From Pollenia angustigena (lineage: Eukaryota > Arthropoda > Insecta > Diptera > Polleniidae): a stretch of 64,000 nucleotides of DNA. Made by a program: the position numbers and the translations under genes. Positions within the stretch are counted from its first letter, which is position 1; every line of letters begins with the position of its first letter. The notes beneath the pieces are model-generated. The model did no database searches and was not told where the DNA came from. It saw nothing but the letters and a program-made list of their open reading frames with translations. Below, piece by piece: positions 12,319 to 23,406 of the stretch. The stretch covers positions 88,547,285-88,611,284 of the forward strand of contig OV884056.1 in NCBI GenBank assembly GCA_930367215.1. Direction: 5' to 3'.

Positions 12319-13285
12319 TACACTGAAAAAATTTTCTTCGCAATACCAATGAATTTTGACATTAATCCCATGAAAAATTGCATTAAAAAGGAACCTATGC
12401 AGCGCTTCGTTGGATCGATGAAGCCTGTTCCATTGAAAGGATTTAATAAAACATTACATTAGATCTATGAATATTATTCATTGGATGAATACTTTAAATA
12501 AAGTAAAAAAATTTTTTTTTTTATTTTTTTAAATTATTTTTTTTTATTTTTTTTAATTTTTTTAATTATTTTTTTTTTATCTTTTCTATTTTTTATTTTA
12601 CTTTATTTTATTTTTAATTTTTTTTCTGTCTCTGGCGGGATTCGATCGGTCAACCTCGGTGCTGATAGACTAGCTCGCTACCAGCTAGTCTACCGGGGCA
12701 GTGTAGTTTTTGTATTAAAAAACTATGTTTTTTACTCAATTAAGCGTGCAAATATGAGATTAAATTGTCCATAATAACAATAACAACGTTGATTGAAAGT
12801 GGATTGAAAGTTTTTGTTTCATTACTATAATGACATTTTTATTGTCATAATGAAAATTTAAATTTATTAAGGCAATTATTGAAATATGTTGCTTTTATAA
12901 AAAAATTTTTTGATTTCATAAATTTAATGGCATACATGTAACATTCGATGTATGAAATTATTAAATCTTACATTTTTTAATTAACAATTAAACATTTTTT
13001 TAAGGAAACTATAATTTTGTATTAATTTATGAATATAGTTATGTATATTGTTTTTTTATGTTCCCAATTAAAATTTTTTGTTTAACTTGGACAAACTTAA
13101 GTTTTCATATAGCCAATGAAAATTTTTAACGTAATTACGAAATCCAATGAAGCGATTTTAACGAAAATACTTCATTATAACTATGAAATTCCATTTAGAC
13201 AATGAACATTTTCATTTACCTAAGGAAATTTTTTTTATGAAAATGATTCATTAAATATATAAAAATGCTTCTTCTTTCAGTGTAT
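12319..13285. mobile_element. TIR element (ACACTGAAA ends) with a SINE inside
   Basis: The left end is ACACTGAAAAAATTTTCTTC and the right end CTTCTTCTTTCAGTGTA. The inverted ends are short and imperfect. The body is AT-rich and non-coding, and the tRNA-derived SINE at 12500-12700 lies within it. Confidence 0.45.
12500..12700 (-). mobile_element. tRNA-derived SINE, copy 1
   Basis: Read on the minus strand, the head begins GCCCCGGTAGACTAGCTGGT (A-box-like) and reaches a damaged B box at CGATCGAATCCC. It is followed by an A-rich tail that appears as a T-rich stretch on the plus strand. It shares its head with the copy at 60811-61000. Confidence 0.65.
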
Positions 13286-13629
13286 GTCAGGATGTTTGCA
13301 TGTATGTCCTATTCTTTCCGCAACTTTCTGAAGCTATCTGATGACATAGGAAGCTAAAATTTGGCACACTTGAAGTACTATCACTGCGGAAGATCGTAAC
13401 GAAGCCATATTTTTGATTTTCGGCTTTTCAACTAGTATACTTTAAAGATCTGATAGAAAAGAAGTTTTTTTTATAATATGTGGAACTTTGGGCCCCACCC
13501 GGCACGGCTAGGCACCGTCGGATTGACCTGAAGAATTAGATCATGATTTCTTACACCAAACCTCATATTTTAAGCAACGCAAACAATTAAATTTAAAAAA
13601 TTCCCATACAAGAAGCGACCAGTCTAATA

Positions 13630-13725
13630 GACATCATACAGATATTACTCCTAAAACATTCGAACTGTCGGTGGAGGGTATCAAAGATCCGACACAGTCG
13701 AATATATCACTCTAACTTGTTATAT
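13630..13725 (+). repeat. Family A tail, detached
   Basis: The sequence from ACATCATACAGATATTACTC through GTGGAGGGTATCAAAGATCC to CTAACTTGTT matches the end of the copy at 2319-3117. It could be the 3' part of the copy starting at 9990, separated by insertions. Confidence 0.55.
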
Positions 13726-15529
13726 ATATAGATTAAAAAAAAAATTTAATATTTCAACTAATAGTTCACTTTAATTTTAAAAAACCGTTTGAAATAATGT
13801 ATAAAAATAAGTTGGATTTGGAGGGGTATTAAGTTATCTTTAATTCAAATGAAAACATTAACGAGATTACCAAACTCAATTCCGTAGTGTTAATGAAATT
13901 ACTTCATTAAATTTGTAAAATTTCATTCCCGTAATGAAATTTTTCTTTGGATTAAAGAAAAAAATGTATAATATTGATTGATTAGATTTATGAAGCAAAA
14001 TTCGTTTAGTGTAGTAAAATACTTTATTGGCATTTTATAATTCGACATGAATTCACAAAAGTTCAAGCCAAAAATAAAGAAACTTCTAAAAAATAGTACA
14101 AAATCATTAACCTTCAATTATTTTAAACAACATTTTTAATTTTCTATTTGAAAATAATAACGAAAGAAAAAAAATTTTTTAACCAAAAAGCAAAAAACTA
14201 TTTAGAAAAACTACACATCAGCTGAACACTGGCAAAAAGGTGTTAAATATCAAACTACTGCCAAAAAAAAAAAAACGCAAAAAAAACTTAAAACAGATAA
14301 AAATGAAGAAGTTTGGGGGGAAATAAAAAAAAAACTTAAAAAAAAAAGCAAAAAATTTTTGTTTTAACAAATTTTACATTGATTTTATAAACAGCCAAAC
14401 AAAAACTTACACACATTTGAAAACCCATTAAAATTTTTGCAAGTTTTTTTTTATATTATTTCATTCATTCCTGCCACACAACGCACGGCGGATGTTCTGA
14501 GCAGCAACAAAGTTCAGCAGCAGCAAAAAAATATTTTGAATTTGAAAATTTGTTAAAAACCATGTAAAAATTTGTTTTATCTTAAGCATTTTTGAAAAAA
14601 ACCACCAAAAAAAAGTTGTTGTTTACATAAACAATTGTTTATAACGCACAAGCTCAGCTCACGGCTTAGAGGAGATACATTCGTCCGTACCCTCTCAAAT
14701 GCTACAAAATTACATACAGCATCAATCGGTATCAGCCCCAAACCAATGACCTCAAAATCTATTAGCATGTCTGGTCATAAAAACAACAAACCTCCAAAAA
14801 AAAAAAAAAAAATTATATGTTAAAGTTCTTGGTTTTTCAGCATTTTTTATCTTAGCGGCTGCTGTTTTGTTTTTTGCAGTCTAATTTGCTGTTTTCTTTA
14901 GATTCTTGACCAGAAATTAATGTCAGAAAACTGTGAAGCATGAGTTTAAATCAACAGCTGCCAATTTGTTGTTCAGTTGTAAAAATACGCCAAGAAAAAA
15001 ACAACAACAAATTTGAAAAAAAACAATTTTTATGAGTTCATAAGGTCATTTGTCTAAGATTGTTTGCAGTGGAATGGAGAATAAAATTTTTTGTTAAGAA
15101 ACTTCGCAGACTATCTGGTGGTTGGTTGTTTTAGGATTAAAAAAAACTTTGTAAATTAATCAACTGAAATTTTTGCAATACCGATCGAAAAGTACCTCAG
15201 TTTTGTACCATTTGCAATTGTATTTTGGAATATTCGAAGGGTCATCAGAGTATTTCAAATTTGCAAATTTTCAAATTTTATCGTTACTTTATTTACAGAG
15301 CAAAATTAACCTCTACCTTTCGCCCATTGTAGTAAGATAAAACCAGTCTTTGACGGGCATCGAACCCGCAAACCTAACTTCCAACTGCCGGGGAACGCTA
15401 TTTTCTGTAGCGGTGCAGTGATACAGATTACTATTTCTGAAAGAACACAATCCTACGAATATAACAAAAAAAGTAAGAGTGCTATATTCGCCTGTGCCGT
15501 ACTTTTTAGCCCTTAAGCTACCATCCGAT
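13726..15529. other. AT-rich DNA with a possible tRNA-like SINE scrap
   Basis: No gene was recognised. At 15340-15420 the minus strand reads CCCCGGCAGTTGGAAG, then GCGGGTTCGATGCCCGTC, which resembles a tRNA T-arm and B box and could be a SINE head. At 15468-15530 there is a minus-strand family A tail. Confidence 0.4.
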
Positions 15530-16153
15530 AAAGGTGAATGTAGACGACATGTTTTTTACATCTGACTTGTCAACTTTTCAAGTCACATGTAATTGTGCAT
15601 GTCTGTCAAAATGGCTGTTTTACAGAAGGTTTATAATATTCGGTCACAAACGTACATGTAATTTGCTTCCGACATTGTCTCTGTTTTTTTCCCCATAGTT
15701 GTTACAAAACCCAAAATAAAAATGCCGCCACGAAAGTTTGTATTTACGCCGTTAAATAATTTAGCCTTCTTAACATATTTTTCTTTTAGTTCAAAGATAC
15801 CAATTTAGGATATTATAATGAAAAGGTTTTTATATATACATATAATTACATAAATTCTATTCAATGGTGCGATGATTATATATATTTCAGTATTGCAAAA
15901 TATTAACTTCAGCCGGCTAATGATTCCGTCAATAGTGGACGCCGCTGCTGGTTTCTTCGCGGCATAGATTTCTGATGTCAGATGGTTTGTCAGAAGAAAA
16001 TAGAGCACGCTCTAATTGAAATTTTGTCAGATGACTTTGCATCTGACTTCTACAGAAGCAAAGTTTAAAAGGTAACACACGACATGTATGTATTTTGCAG
16101 TGGGAAATTTGACATGTCAGATGACAAAAACATGTCGTGTACGGTCGCCTTAA
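15529..16153. mobile_element. TIR element, about 620 bp
   Basis: The left end (TAAAGGTGA, then TAGACGACATGTTTTTTACA) mirrors the right end (AAAAACATGTCGTGTAC, then GGTCGCCTTA). The inverted match includes a TGACATGTCAGATG-type subterminal block. It is flanked on both sides by minus-strand family A tails (15468 and 16177). No coding capacity. Confidence 0.65.
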
Positions 16154-16259
16154 CACACATTATCAAACAGAATTAAAACAAGTAAGAGTCGTATATTTAG
16201 CTATGCCGAATCTTTTATACCATTCACCATTATGCGATAAGAACAAAAGTGGCTTAAAT

Positions 16260-16690
16260 ACCGTTATATAAATACCGTAATTCAGATATATACGCCCACT
16301 TTTCCAATCCCATCCACTTTTGTCAGTGCTTGTGTATTGAGAACCACTATGCTTGTATCTTATTTGGAGTTCCCCATATATACAGCAATCTATAATGTCT
16401 TTGTACGGGAGGTGCCACACCCACTTCTCCAATCCCGTCCATTTTTTTAAAAACGTTGTGTTTTGATAACCCAGCTATGTGTAACAAATTTGGTCAGCCC
16501 TTCTCCTACCATTCGTTTGAAAGAAATTAATCTATTTTGAGCCACGCCCACTTCTCTACTCCCGCTCACATTTTGCCGGATGTTGTCTATTGATAACCAA
16601 GAAGCTTGTACCTAATTTGGGCATTTTGACTCTTGGCGTTCTCCAGATATACAAAGAAAAATAACAACAATGGATTTATGGCTAAAATTA
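16260..16690 (+). repeat. Family F satellite-like repeat, small block
   Basis: Diverged units of roughly 150-170 bp carry CCACACCCACTTCTCCAATC and TGTATTGATAACCAA motifs. The same units form the large block at 37065-39060 and, inverted, the one at 50215-50690. Confidence 0.6.
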
Positions 16691-17039
16691 GAGGCGGTCG
16701 TGGTTTTTCTCAGTCATTTGCAGACGAGTACGCTGAATTTCAATAAAAATATTTAACAGAGCATAAGTGATATAAATAAGTATATACCAACCAAGTCCCA
16801 ATTATAGCCAAGGTCTTCGGAAACCCCATTTCACGGACAGAAGGACATCGTTAAATCTACTTTGCTACTCATAGGTAAATAGAATAAATACACTTTATTG
16901 GGTCTAAGATTTCGAATTTTTTGGCTACCATAGCTTTAATGGGCTTACTACTGAATGGCTTTACAATTTTGGAAATCTGTGATAGCAAAAAAATTTGACT
17001 TTTGGGCAATAAAATTTATTTCTAAGCCGCTGTGAAACG

Positions 17040-17747
17040 TACACAGAAAAAAATAATTTTCATATTTGAATACGAAAATCGCATATTTGATAAAAAAAAA
17101 ATTTTTTAATTTTCTGCTATGACGATTTTTGCGGTATTGATAAAAAAAATTTGTAGGTATAGTTATTGAATTTTTAGTCAACAACCAAGTTAATTGAGTC
17201 AATAAAAAAAGTTGTTGCACAAAATAATATTTTTCAACAAAATGTTTTCGTGATTTCTTAAAATAAATTGTTGAATAAATCAAACAAAATGTTTATCGAA
17301 TCTTTATTTATTTATTAATGACGATGTGCTTAATTCACAATTTTTTTTATTTTTAAATAAATGCTTTAAAATTTATTATGGGGGGATAAGCTAGTTCCTA
17401 TGTGCATTTCTCTGGTTGCTTAGGCCAGATCATCAGGAAACCTTTTTCCAAAGACATTGGCAAAACTAAATATATTATACAAATAAAACTATAAAGCGAA
17501 TGAGACTTTAAAAATGGAAAAGAGTTGTAAAAATACTGTATTTACTTTGATTCACATATTTTTTTTATTGAATATGTAGAAATATTTAATTATTTCATTA
17601 TTAAATATGTTTTATTGAATGCTATTTTGCAAAGTGTAAATTTGATAAATATTTTCATTGAATCAAACAAAAAGTTTATTGACCTAAAATTTAATTTTCA
17701 ACAAACTCTGTTGTTACAAATTTTCTTGAGATATATTTTTCTGTGTA
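17040..17747. mobile_element. TIR element (TACACAGAAAAA ends) containing a hammerhead
   Basis: The ends TACACAGAAAAAAATA and TATTTTTCTGTGTA are inverted. Internal matching phrases (AATCAAACAAAATGTTTAT at 17280 and a relative near 17660) suggest an older duplication. The hammerhead-bearing sequence at about 17290-17570 lies inside. Confidence 0.45.
17393..17442 (-). ncRNA. Type I hammerhead ribozyme, isolated copy
   Basis: Read on the minus strand the order is: stem I strand GGUUUC, core CUGAUGA, stem II UCUGG/CCAGA around a 9-nt loop CCUAAGCAA, then GAAA, stem III AUG/CAU with a CA loop, cleavage triplet AUA, and stem I partner GGAACU. Every conserved core base is present. Stem I is 6 bp with two G-U wobbles. 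Base pair 10.1-11.1 is U-A rather than the usual G-C, which may lower activity. Predicted cleavage falls between plus positions 17399 and 17398. It is likely the 3' end of a Penelope-like or retrozyme-type element (inference). Confidence 0.72.
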
Positions 17748-18049
17748 TAAAATTGTTCTTTTATTCCTAGAAATTTCTGGAAAAAATTGCTTGATGATTT
17801 TTGTATTTTTTTTTTCTTTGTATATTTTTTTGTATAAAATTGCATAAAATCGAAAATGGATACCTTTTCAAAATGGTCTTAATAATTTTGAAAATAATTA
17901 TCACAATGATAGCAACATTTACACTTCACAGTTAAAAAAATTTGGGTTTTTTGAAGCACTTAAGAGAAAAAGCGCATAATCGATCGCTTCAATAAAAGAG
18001 CTTTTATAAAGCAGTAAATGATATAGAATAAAATATACAAAAAAGCTGC

Positions 18050-18335
18050 TATTTTTTACAAAACATTTTCCTTCATTCATTGACATATTCGCACTAAATT
18101 ATGGACTGCCACTACAATACTGAAATTTTTGATACTTTAATGGGGGAATAATATAGTACCCAAAAAAGGAAATATGGGAAATTTGATATTTTTCTTTAGC
18201 TTTTTGGTTCTACTAAAGTATCGGGTTAAATGCTAGAATTTAAACAAGCTTAAGCCTAGAAAAATAAACTTTGGCATAAAAATATGTCCACAAAGAAAAA
18301 GGAGACGCTAACGAAGTAGCGGGTATATATATGCT
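18050..18335 (+). repeat. Dispersed repeat family C, copy 1
   Basis: From TTTACAAAACATTTTCCTTC to GGAGACGCTAACGAAGTAGC this is nearly identical to 31575-31825. No coding capacity; class unknown. Confidence 0.7.
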
Positions 18336-18530
18336 AGTAAAAAATAAATGTTTACCAAAAATAAAAATATTTTTTTATTCTAATCCATGAATTAATAAAT
18401 TAAGGTAGATCTTGCCCGACTAGTTTCCATTTTTCAGACGCAAATCAGAAATAAATTTTATTATAATTCTTATTCGCACAACAGTTTTATTTGTATAATA
18501 TCTTTAGTTTTTCTAAAATCTTTGGATGAA

Positions 18531-18580
18531 GTTTCCTGACGATCTGGCCTAAGCAACCAGTGAACTGCGCATAAGAATAG
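18531..18580 (+). ncRNA. Decayed hammerhead, relative of the 17.4-kb copy
   Basis: It carries CTGACGA, the same stem II and loop (TCTGG, CCTAAGCAA, CCAGT), then GAAC in place of GAAA, followed by TGCGCATA and AGCTTATCCC, which the 17.4-kb copy also has. The changed base 15.1 and weakened stem I make cleavage unlikely. It lies in opposite orientation to its relative, about 1.1 kb away. Confidence 0.55.
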
Positions 18581-18905
18581 CTTATCCCATCAACAGTAAA
18601 CTTCAGTTTATCAATAGTATGAAATGGGAATTTAGAACATTTGAGCGAAGCCTTGTTAATTAACTTTTTCAATCCTGGGAAAAACTTTGATAAATTTTAT
18701 TTTGTTTGTTTACCAAACAGCAGAGTCTTAAGCCGATCTAATTTGACGCCGCAAGTGATTTGTTGCAAAAATTGCTAGCCGCAGGTTAAATACGGATGTT
18801 AGCCGGGAAAAATTTTACCATCAACGGCGACGGCTTACAAAAACTCTCTCTTCGGATTAAATACGACAGCCCACTAAACATAGCAAGCAATTTTTTATTT
18901 ATTTT

Positions 18906-19051
18906 AGTCTGGGTTCACACTATGACAGTTTTGTTTCAGAAAGTCTGAGTTAATTGGTGAGAGGGGAAGAGAACATGCTGTACCTTTTTCCTTTCTCACC
19001 CATATACTCAGACTTTCTGAAAGAAAACTTTCATAGTGTGATCCCAGACTA
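18906..19051. mobile_element. Palindromic MITE, 146 bp
   Basis: The ends AGTCTGGGTTCACACTATGA and TCATAGTGTGATCCCAGACT are inverted, and the inner CAGAAAGTCTGAGT block also pairs. The terminal TTA/TAA suggests a PIF/Harbinger-like 3-bp target, but this was not proven. Confidence 0.75.
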
Positions 19052-19424
19052 AGAAATTTTTTCTTTACAAGGCTGTTGTTTTTAAACAATTATAAAATGT
19101 TAGAACATTACGACAATATTATATGATAGCACACCTTGTGAATAATACCCAAAATGTATGTGATGGAAATCGATTTTGAAAACAAAACGATTTAAACTCG
19201 ATAAGTCGCTTTGAGCACCTTCAAAAAATGGTTTCTATACCGTTTTCTCTTATTTTCTGTGAATATTCTTTTAAATTTTATATTGTATAAGCAATTCAAA
19301 CTGTATTTTGAACAAAAAATTAAGACTTTAATTCTGAAATGGACTTTAAAATCTCTCGAAATTCATCACACCTTTTAAAGGCAATCGTTTTAAAGTTGTT
19401 CACATATCTGTACAACTAAAACAA

Positions 19425-19975
19425 GTAAGAAAGTAAAGTCGGTCAAGCCCGACCATATGATAGCCAGCAGCACAGTATTTAAAACACATCATGCTTATGT
19501 GTCCATGTAAATATGGATTTATCTATGTGTATAAACTTCATGAGAATCGGTTTGAAAGCTTGTGAAAGGCAGAAATTGACCCCTACCTCCCCTTGTGGTC
19601 CAATTTTTGAAAAACTGTATACCTAATGTGTCCATAGATATACTTAGATCTATCTATAATTAAAATTTCATTAAAATCGGTTTGATAGTTTCTTTGAGGA
19701 AGAAATTCCCCCTTATCTTCCCTTATGGTCCTACGATTCGGCCCATTTTCAAAAGGTCCTTGTACCAATAAGAATCTATGTATCAAATTTTATCAAATTA
19801 TCTTTAAAATTGCAGCCTGCCAGCCGTAAGGACATCGTTAGTTCGACTCAAAAAGTGATTCTGAGTCGATCGGTATACTTTAAGGTGGGTCTAGTACCAA
19901 TAGTTTAAGGCGTTACACACATCAGCACAAATGCATAATACCATCTCCACTATTGTGGTGTGGGTATAATTAAAT
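19425..19975 (-). repeat. Dispersed repeat family B, copy 2
   Basis: On the minus strand it matches 5797-6337, including the TATACCCACACCACAATAG head, the CGACTCAGAATCACTTT block and the GGTCGGGCTTGACCG tail. Confidence 0.7.
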
Positions 19976-20087
19976 AATTTTTATAGTTTTATTTTGCAAA
20001 TAGAAATTTGTTAATCTTCTCCAAAGTGAATTGACTATATAAATTGAATTGATAGTTTGAATTTTTGATATTTAGAAATACGACAAA

Positions 20088-20185
20088 GTAACTGCTGGTT
20101 CACATTCTTCAAGTTTTAGCCGTCAAGTCTTGAGTTTTTTGGAGAGAGAGGAAAAGAAAACTTGAAGAGTGTGAACCAGCACTTA
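20088..20185. mobile_element. Small palindromic MITE (GCTGGTTCACA family)
   Basis: The ends TGCTGGTTCACA and TGTGAACCAGCA are inverted, and the core shares CAAGTCTTGAGTTTTT with the copy at 35823-35966. Confidence 0.75.
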
Positions 20186-20354
20186 CGATACAATACATTA
20201 GCCGTTTCGCAACTGCATAAACAAAAATCGTATTTTTTAAACGGTCAACCATGCGACAGAGCTTGTGAATTGGGCAATTGTTAAAAATTTTTTTTTAATA
20301 TGTAAATAATAAACGTCAGCTACAATTAAATAGAAATTGTTGCTAAAATAAAAG

Positions 20355-20685
20355 CAAGGCGAATTCATACAGCTGACGGCAGAGAGAGTTAAGGCTCACG
20401 GCTCAGTTAGCCGGGAGTAACAGTAACGTTGTAAGTCAGCTGGTTCATTTTGTTGTATGTAAAGAAATTAGAACGATTATAGTTAGAGTAAGATGTTACG
20501 TTTGAATCTGTAAGAAATATATTGGTCTTACTTTTTTACGGTAAGATCAAGTTTATGTTACTCCCGGCTAACTGAGCCGGTTGTCAATTTTTTTTTTTAT
20601 TGAATTTTACTTTTGTAAATCTCAAAGGGATGGCAAGAATAGCACTCTTTCACTCTGATCGGGTCACCTGTATAAATTCGCCTTG
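20355..20685. mobile_element. MITE (CAAGGCGAATT ends) with a nested MITE
   Basis: The outer ends CAAGGCGAATTCATACAGCT and TGTATAAATTCGCCTTG belong to the same family as 36043-36346. The inner element at 20399-20579 has perfect ends CGGCTCAGTTAGCCGGGAGT and the reverse complement. No coding capacity. Confidence 0.75.
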
Positions 20686-20811
20686 AGAAGAATTATACGC
20701 AATTTTTTAAAAAAATTAAACAGATGAAACCCAAATTAAATCTTTCTAATATTTTTGCGAAATTAAAAAAAAATTGTTAAACTGTTCAGAAAGCAAACAT
20801 TTTGTACTTAC

Positions 20812-20867
20812 TTTTGCAGAATACCTGAAAAGCTGCTGTGGGCCACATAGGGTCCTTGTATTTTCAT
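20812..20867 (-). CDS. Candidate first coding exon of an unidentified gene
   Basis: On the minus strand an ATG at 20867 opens MKIQGPYVAHSSFSGILQ and runs 56 nt to a near-consensus splice donor (CAAAA|GTAAGTAC). The frame would end at a stop three bases into the intron, as expected if splicing is required. No matching downstream exon could be identified, and the product is not recognised. The support is a single donor and a non-repetitive codon run, so this may be chance. Confidence 0.28.
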
Positions 20868-20869
20868 TT

Positions 20870-21995
20870 TGGAACTATTTCTAAACAGATCGTATTCTAA
20901 TTCTTACACGATTATTTTCAGTTTTATTTTCCTTCATCTACTCTATGTAAATGATACACATCTAATCCAACAACTTTAACACCTTTTTAACACAACGAAC
21001 ACATCACAGATACATAAATTCTCATAAATAAATAGATATTTAGATACATTTAAACTTGTACACTATACTAAAACATCTATGCATACACATGCAGCTACTC
21101 AGTTGTTTAGTCACTCAGTGGTTTGTTCATTCACTTCATACCTTCGTTATTGTCACAGTGGAAATCTTAAAACATCGAAAAGAGAAATAGATAAATTAAT
21201 CGACTTTATCAGCCACAAACTTATAAAATAAATTTAAAAAAAAAACAAAATATCAAAACCATTAAATATCAAAATGAAATGGACAAAGAAGGGGGCTTGA
21301 ATCTAGACAAAGTTAAACTTAAAAAAAAGATACAAGTACATACATCGGTTGAATTGAAGATAAAACTATGTTATTGTATCTATGCACTTTGTCTGTTTAA
21401 GTTTGCAGTATTTATCTATGTTTGCATTTCAAAGTCTCTTCTTTAGTTTATTTGTTTTGAATCTAGTATGTTCAAAAAGATGTTTACCTTTTATTTTTGC
21501 ATTATTTATTTATGTGTTTTGTGTTTTTTTTCTAGTTAAGAGAAAAACAACAAACATAAAATAAAACCATTAAATTGCCAGTTAACAACACAAATACGAG
21601 TACAATCTAAATAGGAAGTTGTGGGAATTAAAGAAAAAAAAAATTATATCTACTACAATTCAATATGGATAAAAAAAAACTTCAACAACTTTGAAGACGA
21701 AGCAAAAAGAAAAAGAAGATGTTACCGCGACCATCAACTGGTGATGAGCATGAATCAATGAAATACTCAATGCTCTACACGAGTTCATAAAAACGAAAAA
21801 AAAACATGTATAAGTTTGAATTTACTTAAAATGATTAGTAGATTCATACTCCCACCTGGTTCTTAAAAAACTATCAAAACTTTTAAGCTCGTTCATTAGA
21901 GTTCAATCTTTAAAGGTGGAATGAAGACATTAATCCTGTTGACGTCCGTCTTGATTTATCCGTCAATTTATGTTCAGAAATCGTCAATACTTTCA
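20870..21995. other. Single-copy-looking AT-rich DNA
   Basis: No repeat boundaries or reading frame of note. It could include upstream sequence of the minus-strand candidate exon at 20812, but no promoter can be asserted. Confidence 0.35.
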
Positions 21996-21999
21996 TACA

Positions 22000-22393
22000 G
22001 TCTACAACTGACATGAAATGCTTAACATTAACACTAAAATGATGTTAGTGTTAAGTATAGACTCATCGGCTGATTTCATAAACGCAGTATTGCAAAGCAT
22101 CACAAAAAATAAATGCGTTAAAAAGGCATTACAAATAAAAACAATGCACAAATTTCGCTACCGTTATGCAGTAAATACAGTTACCTTGCTATTATGAACT
22201 CAAAGCATTGTCTACAGAAGAGTTGTGGAGTTTTTGAAGCTATTCCATTAAGTGTTGCATTGCAATACTGCGTTTATGAAGTCAACCATCATGTTAGAGG
22301 TTTTCTCATGTTATAACACGGTTGTTAATGCAACGGTTTTAACAACGCTTTTATAACATCATGTTATAACAGCAAATCATGTCAGTTGTAGAC
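22000..22393. mobile_element. MITE nested within a MITE
   Basis: The outer ends GTCTACAACTGACATGA and TCATGTCAGTTGTAGAC enclose a second element at 22068-22287. The inner ends are GGCTGATTTCATAAACGCAG and the near reverse complement CTGCGTTTATGAAGTCAACC. Confidence 0.8.
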
Positions 22394-22689
22394 GGGGAGT
22401 AAAGAATAATGGTGTCCTATAACCGTTAAAGAAAACAAAATCATACAGAGATCTCCTCCTCACCCCCATTGGCAACATAAGTTTCAACAATTAGGCTAAA
22501 CTGGATTTGGAGGGCGTTGGGGTTTCTTTGTTCTCCTGCAAATCGAACATCAGTGATCGACCATCGATATAGATAATGTCAGGTGGGCCGCGAATACTGC
22601 TGCAGGATTGTCAGGTATTTGTCGCCCGCATGAATATCCCTACTATCGATGACCAAAAGTGATAAGTCACTTTTGGTATCTGTTGTCGA

Positions 22690-22925
22690 AGGACACTGTC
22701 TTTTAGGTAGGCATGTGCAGCATCTGGGAGCCGAATACTATGATTTCTGCTACGAAAATGAGCAGGAGAAGGTATAACGCCTTCTCTGTCACTGTCCTGC
22801 AATGGCAATAAGGTGATTGTCCGAAAGGGGATCTGCCACCTTTGACGGATTTTATAATATCTCTGGCATTGAACTGGAGCGCATTTTAATCTTCCTTAGA
22901 AGTTCGGGTCGGTTCTACGTTGGGA
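22690..22925 (+). pseudogene. Non-LTR retrotransposon C-terminal fragment, decayed
   Basis: In the plus frame from 22776, LLCHCPAMAIR is followed by a stop, then SATFDGFYNISG and ILIFLRSSGRFY. This is a typical ORF2 tail motif after the RNase H domain. A second in-frame stop lies just upstream. Only the tail survives. Confidence 0.65.
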
Positions 22926-23013
22926 GCTCTGTTTAGTGGAACACCATTATATCACAATGCATCATTGGGTTCAAGTATGTCGGATGAGTAGTGACGGCCA
23001 CTTCTACCTTACC

Positions 23014-23406
23014 TTAAGCTGTCTGTACACTAGTGATTTGTGTGAATGGGGCTGAGCACGCACAAATCAAAAGTAATTGAAAATTTTGAATTTCTTGGGA
23101 TTTGTTCGATGTGTTAGTGGGGTTGCGCGCGAACATTTTACAATTTTTTTCATTTTAGTATACAACGAAACGTCAAATTGTATATATTGCGAAGTAGCTT
23201 TACATACAAAAATTTTTGATTTCATTTAAATTTTTTTCTGTTTTCTCAATTTCTTTTTTTGTTGTATAAATTTTCAAACGTGCAATTGCATCATTCGCTT
23301 CAGAATTCATATTTTCTTGTTGACGTTTAAGGTTATTGTGATTTGTTCGCCGTGTGAGGAGAAAAAGAAATCACACGCAGAAATCACTAGTGTATGGTCA
23401 GCTTTA
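23014..23406. mobile_element. MITE, about 390 bp
   Basis: The ends TTAAGCTGTCTGTACACTAG and CTAGTGTATGGTCAGCTTTA are inverted, with subterminal GTGATTTGT/AAATCAC pairing. No coding capacity. Confidence 0.75.

Noticed and set aside
13336..13360. CTGATGACATAGG as another hammerhead core
   Set aside because: No stem II complement followed by GAAA lies within reach.
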